From Prosapia bicincta (Eukaryota > Arthropoda > Insecta > Hemiptera > Cercopidae): DNA of 64,000 bases. The notes beneath the pieces were generated by a model. It ran no database searches. It worked only from the letters and a program-made list of their open reading frames with translations, and was not told where the DNA came from. Both the position numbers and the translations under genes were made by a program. Below, one piece after another: positions 37,756-47,062 of this stretch. The stretch spans positions 132,083,231 to 132,147,230 of the forward strand of contig JBAIZL010000006.1 of assembly GCA_036971475.1 (NCBI GenBank), in the 5' to 3' direction. Position 1 is the first letter of the stretch, and each line of letters starts with the position of its first letter.

Positions 37756-38929
37756 CAATACTATATATATATTTACCTATACATTTTTCTTTGTATAGTA
37801 ATCAAAAACCAATGAAGCTATTCAAATTCAAGAAATATTTATTAATTTTTATTCAAAGCTTTTCGTTGGTAAACAGTACCAACATCATCATAATGAATAA
37901 TAAAATATTCTATATAAAATATTTGTTGTATCATATTTAGAGTAAGTTTTTGTTAAACCACAATATGATATAGTAGGCCTAAGCAATGTTACTATTTTTT
38001 TAACAAAAGGTTTAAATATATTAAAAATAAAGTTTAGGTTATAAAGAAGAACTATATTGGAAGTAAAAGTATAATTAATAATACAAATAGATAAAGTACA
38101 ACAAATTTGAAATGTTTGCTAAATTAAAATTATTTGTGTTTCATTATGGGCATTTCGTATGATCTCAATAAATGGAATTTTGAAACTAAGACAGGTCTTA
38201 TAATAAAGGAACTATTTGATTTTATTCATTAAACTTTTGAATAAGATATAAACTGCCCTAATAAAGACAGTCGCCCTTATGGAAGACTCATTTCCACGAG
38301 GAGAATAATTTGAAAGCAACTTGAGATTTTAAAAGGCTTTAGAAGTGGCAGAAATAATACTATTCTGATAAAAAGCGAATAAAATAATTTCATTTGATTT
38401 TCACTTTAGTTATTTAAGAAATGGGATGTATAAAACATTTGATAAATAATTGTTACATCGTTAATTTAGTATAAAAAGGGGCTATATCTACAATACGCGT
38501 TATATTATAATGTTTAAATTAGAAATAAAAGGGTAAAATAAGGTATTAATATGGGTAAAATATACTTAAAAAGAAATACGTAAATTATATAAATAACAAA
38601 GGAATCAAAATTTAGTAAAATTATACAGGTAAATTTTTAATTTATTTAATTTACTTTACAAAATCAGGTGCCCCTAGCAGGGAGTGTGTGTGTGTATGTA
38701 TGTTTAATATTGATCTTTAACATATTTTTAACTTTATATTTAAAATATAATAAATATAAATGATTTCAATTACAAAACTGTTATTCCCATAACTATTTTT
38801 ATTTAAAACTTTTAATTATTTTTTAAATTTAAATTATACACTGCTGTTAATCTAAACCAGAATAAAAATAATACTTACAGCCACACTCCCTACAAACACG
38901 GCAAGTAAGACGAACGAGAAGTTACTCAT
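34862..38929 (-). CDS. Secreted Lys/Asn-rich protein, paralog B, four exons (join)
   Basis: A complete spliced gene can be read on the minus strand: exons 38929-38879, 36626-36498, 36253-35393 and 34951-34862, all joined in phase 0, with good acceptors throughout and GT donors (strong for exons 1 and 3, weak for exon 2). The product is about 376 residues. Residues 1-17 are a signal peptide (MSNFSFVLLAVFVGSVA) whose predicted cleavage coincides with the first intron. Residues 18-60 are a Pro/Glu-containing linker ending in hydrophobic LLNIVLGLIAIDTV. Residues 61-347 are a basic, Lys/Asn/Ser-rich, probably helical body with few Cys. Residues 348-376 are a charged tail ending AKKERP. I recognise no family; secretion is inferred from the signal peptide. 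Architecture (signal-peptide exon, phase-0 introns, tandem paralog, no known domain) resembles lineage-specific secreted or salivary proteins of insects. The donor of exon 2 lies in a GT microsatellite, so that border is uncertain by about 12 bp. Confidence 0.72.
35393..36253 (-). CDS. Exon 3 (main body) of paralog B
   Basis: Acceptor TTTTGTTTCAG at 36264-36254 is followed by ATG AGG; donor TAT|GTGAGTATC lies at 35393/35392. The exon is 861 bp, 287 codons, with no stop. It is rich in Lys, Asn and Ser with regularly spaced Leu, Ile and Phe, suggesting helices. Cys are few (in LSCLEG, TNCRAE and LYCVSQ). The open frame continues a few codons past each splice site, which is why naive ORF calling gives 335 residues. 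The ATG at the exon start is internal in this model but could be an alternative start. Confidence 0.75.
36350..36497. repeat. (CA)n microsatellite at an exon border
   Basis: About 150 bp of CA with interruptions (CACT, AATA, CAGA, TTA). On the gene strand it is GT-rich and begins immediately at the exon 2 donor, TGC|GTGTGTGAGTG. Confidence 0.9.
36498..36626 (-). CDS. Exon 2 of paralog B
   Basis: Acceptor AATTTACAG precedes TTG at 36626. Forty-three codons: LQTVTPDPKVETTRNSEYGK, then PEHSSLEPLL, then NIVLGLIAIDTVC. This would be the mature N-terminus directly after signal cleavage. The donor is inside a GT microsatellite; TGC|GTG keeps phase 0 with exon 3, as would a site 12 bp further in. 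Confidence 0.6.
36890..37645. repeat. Diverged tandem repeat in intron 1, about 5 copies
   Basis: Related phrases recur near 36940, 37073, 37203, 37313 and 37467. Each has CCATGT or CATAT, then GGTAA(A/T)CAGATC, TTCACCAAAG, AACCTGGAT and AACAGGTTATCCT, with flanking GACCAAACCCAAAGGACTA phrases. Spacing varies from about 110 to 155 bp and identity is low, so this is an old satellite. It lies between exons 1 and 2 of the secreted-protein gene and ends just before segmental-duplication copy B starts. Confidence 0.75.
38879..38929 (-). CDS. Exon 1 (signal peptide) of paralog B
   Basis: ATG at 38929-38927 starts MSNFSFVLLAVFVGSVA; the exon ends at GCT|GTAAGTATT in phase 0. Conserved with 1369-1419. 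The start is chosen because it is the first ATG after the TATA box and gives a complete signal peptide. Confidence 0.75.
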
Positions 38930-38973
38930 GATGTCTAGAAGATCAATGGTGCCTTCTCCTGCCACTACACCTG

Positions 38974-38981
38974 TATATATA
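38974..38981 (-). promoter_or_regulatory. TATA box of paralog B
   Basis: TATATATA on the minus strand within GAGCTATATATACAGG, about 45 bp upstream of the ATG. Conserved with copy A, including GGCAGGAGAAGGCACCATTG between the box and the ATG, where the start site should fall. Confidence 0.6.
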
Positions 38982-39240
38982 GCTCTAGTCCTACGCGTCA
39001 GAATAGACCGCCGGGCCTAACGAGCTAGGCTTATCATTAACCACGCCCTAATAAAATTTAACCATAAAATTAGGAATTCTAATAAATAGAACAATAGCAA
39101 TTATTGAATTCTGATATAATGGCATCAATTAAAATTATTCACACTGCGAAAATGTTTCTGCTTTTACAAATCTTAAAACTTAACAAATATTTCAACTGAA
39201 CGGTTTTTTCTAATTTCTCAAGATATATTTATATATTATT

Positions 39241-39313
39241 AATAAATTTAAAATATTTCAAAAACAATAATAGTTTTATTATATACTCTTGCTTTGAAAT
39301 GTTTTAATTTTAT
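39241..39313. repeat. AT-rich palindrome (family member 1)
   Basis: Left arm AATAAATTTAAAATATTTCA at 39241 pairs with TTTGAAATGTTTTAATTTTA near 39293-39313. The arm sequence is nearly the same as that of the palindrome at 58401-58481, and it lies in the segment present only in duplication copy B. Confidence 0.65.
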
Positions 39314-40920
39314 TAATTGTATTATATAGTTTGATTTTTCGCCAGGTTAAAAAAGCAACTTAGTAAGAGAAAAATTTTAAAGGATGTATTAAGTAGAGTG
39401 TATGAAAATATTTAGGGTTGTATGCATTTAAACAAGAAAATATAGTTTTTGTCCCTTTGCTTAAAAGTTATTAACACCTGAATTATCAACGCCAAAAAGT
39501 TAAAAATAAACATTTTACCTCTTCCTAATTACGAAAGCCGGTTTTGTGTTCTTATGAAATGAAATAATTGAACGTATGGACACAAGATGTCTTCACTACT
39601 CTTGTGTATGGGTGTAAAATGAAAGGCTTATATGAATATTCTTTAAAAAACTCAGTAACTTTATGTGTTTGTATCTTACAGTAATATCGCATTCAATAGT
39701 TCCTAATATAATAAATGCTTAGTGAGGAAATAGTACATGCAGAATATTTATACGTAATTGATAACTGCTATACCTAAAATGCGTCAAAAATAATCTTGTT
39801 ATTTTATAAGTAAATATAAAATATTTCCCAAAATATGACTTGGAAATATAATAAATGTTTTTAAAAAAATGTTATTTTTAATTTTTAGATTTTTTTTCAA
39901 AAGAGTTAGATGGATATGCTTTGTTATTCTGTCACACAAATTTACTTCTCTTGATCCCAAGTATATATCTTCTTATTTAAACTGTGGGATTGATATAATA
40001 CACTCCATCTTCCTCAGGGCACAATGGAAACATATTTTCCATTAGAAGTACTCACTTGCAGCTGAATAAACCGAGAGGTACGCACGAAAGCTTTATGATT
40101 GGCTCGTTATTAAGTGTAAACTTATGCAAACAGAAAATTTAATGAGTAAACTTGGATATGTTTTATGATTGTCAGTTTATATTTTGGTTTATTATTTTAC
40201 TTGCCTCTTTAAAACTTATTTATGAATTTTTCAAGTTTTGACTCAAATATTAAATGCCCTTTAACAATTATACCATTCAATTAATTTGTAGTAATATTTC
40301 TAAAGTAATTTTTTTATGTTAACTGTTATCAGGCATATTGTAGGTAGACAGAGTATTAAATAAATATGTATTCCTTTAATTTATAAACAATTTGACAAGA
40401 TGGTCATTACAACTGACGGAGAACAACTTAAGCCAGTGAGGAGATTGTCAAAGAAAAACAAAAATAATAAAAAAAGGAGATGTCACATGTTTTCCATTGT
40501 TGACGCGTTTTGAAATGACTACATTTTTAAAACTTAAATAGTACTTTCTTTATAAGAGTACTATTCGTCTTTATAGTTTAGTTTTGAGTGAACTCAATGT
40601 GTCTTAAAGACGCACTCAATATTTATGCGAACAGTGCTATTTAACCTTTGAAAAGGGAGTAATTAAGGCAAAGAAATGTACTCGAATATTGTAATGTTTG
40701 GAAAGGCAGAAAAATGTACTCAAATATACACTTATGTTCCTAAAAGAAGTCATATAATAAGAATTTCACTTTTTGTGTAAATCAAAATAAAAACTTATTT
40801 TTTTTAAGTACAAAAATATCAATAAAACGGAAGTTTATTTTATAGTGAATAAAATATAGAAAGAAATGGAACCATACGAGAAATATTTTTTTTAGAAATC
40901 AAATGTATACATTATTTTTT

Positions 40921-41100
40921 AAATAAATAAAACCTGTTAACCATCAAAACAAATTATCCTCATATAGATCGTTATGTAGATTTCAATTGTAAAGCAATCA
41001 TCTTTACAAGAAATCATTACAAGTATCGAAGACGATTACTTTGCAATCGAAATCTACATAAGGATAAAACGTTTTGATGGTAAAGAGGTTTTATTTATTT
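40921..41100. mobile_element. Palindromic MITE-like element, about 180 bp
   Basis: Arms start AAATAAATAAAACCTGTTAA (40921) and end with TTATTTATTT (41100). Inner parts also pair: ACCATCAAAAC with GTTTTGATGGT, and TGTAGATTTCAATTG with CAATCGAAATCTACA. The structure is one near-complete hairpin with a short loop. No protein is encoded. Confidence 0.7.
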
Positions 41101-41677
41101 AAAATAGAAAATTACATCACAGTTGCTCAAAGCTGTTATTGTAAAGAAACCAATTATATTATAACGTTTGCAGCAAAACTAACGTTACTGAAACAGTTGT
41201 AAGATTTTATTTCATTTCATTTAAATAGTTTTACAAACACATACAGTTAAATTCAGTCAAATAGGTTAGACTCTAGTATAAACAAACTCTACATGAACTC
41301 CTTTCCATTTGAGGGAATACTCATAACGTTTTTGAAGGTTTTGGATCATTTTGGGAAAGATGGACTGTTCTATGCTCAGTATACACGTGCTGATTCTTTC
41401 CTAGATTTAGACGCGGGTAGTAGGTGGGTCGTCACGGAAAATCTTCTCCTTCGTCATTCTCCAGACGTAGGCGTAAGAGCGGGGGAGTGCGCTGGGTAAG
41501 GAAAATTTGGTCTAAAGGAAATAAGGCGTTTTCAAAAAGTTTCTTGAAGGAAATAAATGTTGTCTAAGGCAGTGTGGCTGGTTGTGCCATCTTGCTTGAA
41601 CAATTGTGAACCAAAATGCAGGTTTTAACATTCCTGAGGTCTCATATCAGGTTTCTTTTCGGCGACTGTAACATTTT

Positions 41678-41929
41678 TCAGGGGTTTTCACTTGCAGTTT
41701 TTGGGTGACCTGAAAAGCAGTTCCTCTGTGCCAAATAACTGCCTGATCTTCGAAATATATCAACAATATCAGCAATAATTGTTACAGCATCACTAGGTAG
41801 GGTCTTGTGAAATTGTTCCTGGAAATGTAGTACAGTGTGTGACAAACTTGGCCCAACCGCACAACCAGTTCCAAATGAGCGATAATAATGCTCTACGATA
41901 AATGCTTTCTTTGCAGTAGTTAGTACCAT
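41678..41929 (-). pseudogene. DUF4817-like helix-turn-helix fragment of a transposon protein
   Basis: The frame from MVLTTAKKAFIVEHYYRSFG continues with GPSLSHTVLHFQEQFHKTLP, IIADIVDIFRRSGSYLAQRN and SGHPKTASENP before a stop. Insect transposon-associated DUF4817 domains have the same order: a TxxxKAFIVEHYFRS-like opening, an H-x-EQF-x-K segment, IxxIVxxFRRTGS, and a G.P.T linker. This domain is normally the DNA-binding N-terminus of a Tc1/mariner-like transposase. The catalytic DDE part is not readable downstream, so the copy is dead or truncated. Start chosen at the second Met, which matches the family start. Confidence 0.55.
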
Positions 41930-43332
41930 GTAAGCGAAAACTAACCTCAAATTAATACGTCAACACGAATACGCTGCTACAATCAAAAGTAGGTACAGCT
42001 GATCGAGAAGGAAACTAGAACCTATTCAGTTGCAGTACTGCTGATTTAGGCACTTACAGTATTTATGGAATCGTACATTATAACAAATACTGAACAGAAC
42101 TTAAATAGTAAAATTGATTCGATACTTCCCTTTCAATGGAGCTAGAGTCTTATTGATATTTCTTTGAATAAATAAAATAAGTTTTCATTTTGAAGTATAC
42201 AAGAGACACGAGAATACAAGGACGGCCGCTAAAGAGGGAGCAACTCTTAGCAAAGTTTACACAGTGCGCTAGACTGAAAATGGCATAATGTAATCTTTTT
42301 CGCTATGTTTATAGTGCTACAGCTGAAAACTGTTAGAATCTTACAACTGTTGTAGTGAGAAACTCTTGAAAAGGCAAATATTGATGAATCTGAAGATGGG
42401 CTGAAAGGAAGAACGTGCCAATCTTGCTGTGAATTGTATATAACATATAGCATAACAGTTTGCTATATATGACGTATTACATGTAAGTCTACGTGATGCT
42501 TATTAATAAATTGCTTGAAAGAGTTATTGTTGCAAAGAGTAATAGCTACAGAAGCTTTCAGAACTTAAAATGACATCTTCTCTCAAAGCAAAAAGATGTA
42601 ATAAGAAAGTTCGGTTTATTGAAGGACATATATGTGATCAATTGTTATAATTGTTTAAAAACGGGGTTCTCTACATTCCAGGCTCTGCGTCCCTCTTTAC
42701 AACACTAACATGAGGTCGCCCTTCCCATTTACATTTCGGCAACAATTACAATCTGAGTATGAAACTGAAGCTGATTAGGACAATAAAAACCTCAGATATT
42801 TTTTTAACTTAAATATAAATATATTAGTTACATAAATATATTTCACCCTGTAACTGATGAAGCTGCTATCATAGGCTCCCATATCAAACGTTATTTTCTG
42901 TGAAGGCATTGCTAACTGAAAAAGTCAAGTTTAACCTTGTTTAACCTATCACTATAAAGTGCTGGACCAAGGTACTTAATATATAAAGAAAATAAACACA
43001 TTAACCAAAATACTCGATTTTTTTACTAATGTAAAATAACCCGTAAATATTCAAGGAAAACCCACATTTTTCCCTGTATAAATATTTCAGTCCTAAGTCA
43101 TGTCTCTTAATGCACCAACTTTTAAAATAACATTCTGGAAAACGTCCACTGGTCTACATACAGCCCTTTGTATTTATTATGTTTTTTAAATCTAGGGGGC
43201 CGCCGATCCCCCATCCCCCCAGTGTATGGAATTCCATGACTGCAATCCTGCATGATAAACTTGATTCAAGCCTTATGAAATGTAGGTTATACCTTAAAAA
43301 AATGTTAAAAGTTCATAACTTATGTAAACCTA

Positions 43333-43333
<1 letters not shown>

Positions 43334-43401
<68 letters not shown>

Positions 43402-43437
43402 CGCGCGCGCGTGCACAATCATAAGTTCACACACGCG

Positions 43438-43486
<49 letters not shown>

Positions 43487-43490
43487 TAGT
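43334..43490. repeat. (CA)n then (TA)n microsatellites
   Basis: A CA run with CAAA interruptions (43334-43400), a CGCGCG patch, then a TA run (43440-43480). Confidence 0.9.
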
Positions 43491-44427
43491 TTTCACAATA
43501 AAATAGAGAAAAGGACTATATAATAAATCGAGACTCCTGCTTATGCTCTAGAGAGGCTATCCTTGAGACCCTATCTCAAGTAACAAGAGTCTAGCAAGAC
43601 TAAATAAACATTCGTCAGAGAACAGCGACGTACTTCAGTACGCACATGTCACGTCAGTCTACTCACTGGTACACCTAATTGTAGTCGCACACCTATGTCT
43701 GTAGGCAGTTTCAGTACACTTATAAAATCCTCTCCTGAAAACCCTCTACGCCACCCAGTTTGAGAACCCCTGACTTAAGGTTTATTTAAAAAAATAAAAT
43801 TGGTGGGACGCTTTTGTATTTCTAGACAAGCTCCAACAAAGAAATTTTGGGCCCCAGAGCAAACATGAGTACCATTACTTCCTACATACATCAATTTAAC
43901 CTTGTGTTTTGTATGACATTGTAAATCCATTATTGTTACCGCAATAAAAGCAACGAGGCCTACTGAATCTAATCTTTAAATGATTGGATTTGTTTAATTA
44001 AACTGCCATTCTTTTACAGCAATAAGATATTAGTTTTTTGTGAATAGAACATTAAAAGCTTGAATAATTGCACATTGTACTTTTCATACTTTATTCACTT
44101 TAAATTTTTTTATGGATCTCGCCACTCGTGTAATTATTTCCACAGTAATAAAACACCAACTCGGCCAGGCCTGCCAAGGCTTGTTAAAAAGCATACGAAA
44201 GTCTTAAAAACTGAACGTGCTTAAGAAAAAATAATTTTTACATTATATAACTGAATCACTATTTAAGGTTTAGCTTGTATAGAAGACTTGTGGCCATTAA
44301 GTATTCTATACGCTCTAAGAATACGAGTAGCCTATAACTTAAAATTGTCCTACCCTAAAAGTATGTGGCCTTCAGATTAGTAGAGGGGCGTACTTAGGTC
44401 ATAGTCAAAGCAGTTCTGTGTGGCTTA

Positions 44428-44640
44428 AACACAGTGAGGGAAATATTAATTGCAGTGTTAAATGAATAAATTTTAAAATAAAGTAATTTCTACCCAGGTG
44501 TCTACGTTTTCAATAACTTGATCCATATGAAATTATTCAATGAAATTTTACAGATAATTCCATTCACTTCTTTCAGTAAAATGTATATAAATACCTGCAA
44601 ATCTATTCGATTCCATCTTTTCTTGAGCTACTATTTTTTT
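44428..44640. repeat. Segmental duplication, copy B (right part)
   Basis: AACACAGTGAGGG onward matches 2145-2340, including GGTGTCTACG, CATATGAAATTATTCAA and TGTATATAAATACCTGCAAA. It carries a short extra stretch near the start and diverges after TTGAGCTA. Copy A then leads to the satellite array within 30 bp; copy B does not. Confidence 0.88.
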
Positions 44641-44808
44641 TCTTGAGCTATTGAAAATTGTATCTCATAATTTTCTTTATGGTCATCATGACTTGGTTGA
44701 AAATCAACAGGAAACAACTGTGTTGTAAATGGGATATTCATCTGTAAACACCAAAGCAGTTAACAAAATGTTCAAGCACGAAAACTTATTCTAAAGTGTA
44801 TCAGTGTT

Positions 44809-44812
<4 letters not shown>

Positions 44813-44900
<88 letters not shown>
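44813..44900. repeat. (TA)n microsatellite
   Basis: About 88 bp of TA with one AAA interruption near 44878. Confidence 0.95.
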
Positions 44901-45119
44901 CATTATAAGAATAACTTTCCGATAACTTTTATTCCACGCAATAAATACTGGTGATTTTGGTTTCTGTCTCATATTCAACTGCAGAAGCCTCCTTTCACTA
45001 AAATAAGAAAATCTGCAAACAACATAATAGCCATGGGGAAGGAATAGCCACTCTGCAACACTGGAAAGAGTGTGGCGATGAAACAGCAAAAGTGACACAA
45101 TATATTTCTTCTTACACAT

Positions 45120-46670
45120 CTATTTTCATTTACTACTACAGAAATTTATATAATTTAGTAGTAAAAACATTTGTGTGAAAAAATAAGCTAACCCATAAGC
45201 TAAACTTAAGATATTAGGGCTGAGGATATAGACATTACCCCTCCTCTGCCACAACAACGCGCCTTTTACAGCATATTACTTACAAACCTGTGGCCCTAAA
45301 CAATTCTGTGTCCCTGCAATCCGTCAAGTTCCTTAATATTGCTAGCTATTAGCACTTTTACCCTCTACCCACTATCGCTGGAATTTCCAATGCTTATACA
45401 ATCTGGTGGCTAAACTAATATATTCAGGCGATGGAGAAAAGAATGATATTGGAATAATTTTGAATTTCTCTGGAAGACTACACAGATAAATTTAAAATAT
45501 AAGATCTGTGAGCTGCCTACAGATAGGAAACGTACAAAACCAGAGATGTGAGAAATTAAATATTGTTGCAGTTGTTCAAATCAGTTGGAACAGTTGAAAA
45601 TCAGAACGGTTGGAAAAGGTTATGTTGTGTACTAAACACAAATGTTTATTTATTACTAATTTTGTGAAAGTTTCTAAAATTGTAAAAGGTTTTAAAACCT
45701 ACATAAATTTAAATATACTTTATATTATTACTTATGTTGAAATCGTTTTAAGTGCAAAATTAGTGTCTAAAATAACTGTGTTTGTTGGTGTGACAAAATC
45801 ATTTTGCTAAATGTTTTTGAATCAAATCCACAAATTTAATATTTAATGGGAAATGGCATAAAAAAATTGAACACGTCAAGACATCTGTCCTGACAACTGA
45901 GTTGAAACATAACTTTTTACTCAGACCAGCGTTACTTATTCATCTTTATTTACATTTGTACTTAGCAGATAATTGCAGTAATATCGTGTCGTAGCTCTAT
46001 ATCTTTGCTTGGTTCAGTTGTTCTTATTAGTTACATTTTCGTAGTAACACGGCTACACTGACGCTAAATTGCCTACATAACGCCTTGACTGAAGCTAAAT
46101 TGCCTAGAAACGCCTTGTTATATCTCAGTCTGTACAGTACTATATATGTGTCCATGTTAAGCCAAATTTACTATATTTGTTGTATAAATGTAACTGTGTT
46201 GTAAACCTCAAGATTAACTAGTAAACCTTTTATTGAAAAACAAGAAGTGGTAAATGTAAGTATTTTGTACAATAACAGAAAGGGTTTTTGGGCTTTTACC
46301 ACTAAATTTTGAAGATGTTGGAAAATTTTCCAAAATAAAGATGTGGAAATTTTACTAATGACGGATGGCAAATGTGGGTCTTGAGAATAACAAATGAGTA
46401 TTGCCTTATCATTTTCCATCTAAGTAAAAGCTTCTCAATTAAGGTTATGATAGGTTGGGTACAGTTGGATAATATTTAACTTGTCTCTGAGGTTAAGCCT
46501 AAGATTAACTGAGTGTATAAAAGTAAACGTCCGAAATGAACGATGATCACAGAAGACATTTAACACGAAGTGTGTATAAATGCTATGGTTTACTGGATAA
46601 CCTAAAGATTTACCAATATGAAATAAATGAAGTTTTACAGAAACTTAAAACAGATTTCCTGATAGTGTAT
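45120..46670. other. Gene-free interval
   Basis: Only frames below about 85 codons, none recognised. The phrase GCTAAATTGCCTA is duplicated near 46061 and 46093. Confidence 0.5.
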
Positions 46671-46675
46671 AGCTG

Positions 46676-46732
46676 TGTGTGCACGTGCGTCCACGATTGT
46701 GTGTGTGTGTGTAAGTATGTGTGTGCGCGTGA

Positions 46733-46775
<43 letters not shown>

Positions 46776-46891
46776 TGTGTGTGAGTTCGTGTGTGTGTGT
46801 GTGTGTGTGTGCGTGTTTGTGTGCGTGTGTGTGTTGTATGCGCGCGCGTGTTAGTGTGTGTGTGCAAGTAAGTGCGTGCATGTATGTTCGT

Positions 46892-46933
<42 letters not shown>

Positions 46934-46962
46934 GTGTGCGAATGCGTGCTTGTGTGTGAGTT

Positions 46963-46996
<34 letters not shown>

Positions 46997-47062
46997 GTAC
47001 GCGCGCGCGTGTTAGTCTGTGTGTGGAAGTAGGTGCGTGCATGTATGTTCGATAGTGTGTGC
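46676..47062. repeat. GT-rich microsatellite with a 160-bp internal duplication
   Basis: Besides plain GT, the block GCGCGCGTGTTAGTGTGTGT plus AAGTGCGTGCATGTATGTTCG occurs twice (about 46838-46890 and 46999-47050). So the locus grew by duplicating a compound segment as well as by slippage. Open frames here are artefacts of the dinucleotide. Confidence 0.9.

Larger units (their letters stand above)
37660..40060. repeat. Segmental duplication, copy B (left part)
   Basis: Collinear with 1-2145, including the signal-peptide exon and TATA box. The copies differ by point changes, microsatellite lengths, loss in B of about 75 bp near 38210 (copy A 560-650), and about 0.4 kb present only in B (about 39170-39588). 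Homology stops at CTCACTTGCA (40060) and resumes at 44428. Confidence 0.9.
40061..44427. other. 4.4-kb interruption of segmental duplication copy B
   Basis: Copy A joins CTTGCA directly to ACACAGTGAGGG (2139-2156). In copy B these two phrases are separated by this stretch. It has no clear terminal inverted repeats or target duplication at its outermost bases. It contains a 180-bp palindrome, a DUF4817-like fragment and CA/TA microsatellites. It is either an insertion in B or a loss from A. Confidence 0.75.

Noticed and set aside
41293..41499. 68-codon plus-strand frame as a gene
   Set aside because: The region is adjacent to and partly antisense of transposon remnants, and no family or splice structure is visible.
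40061..44427. Intact transposon spanning the whole 4.4-kb interruption
   Set aside because: Outermost bases show no terminal inverted repeat, poly(A) or target duplication, and no transposase runs through it.
46536..47042. Cys/Val and His/Thr-rich ORFs in GT/CA microsatellites (also at 36314-36638 and 50367-50729)
   Set aside because: Pure dinucleotide translation; only the exon at 36498-36626 next to one of them has independent splice and phase support.
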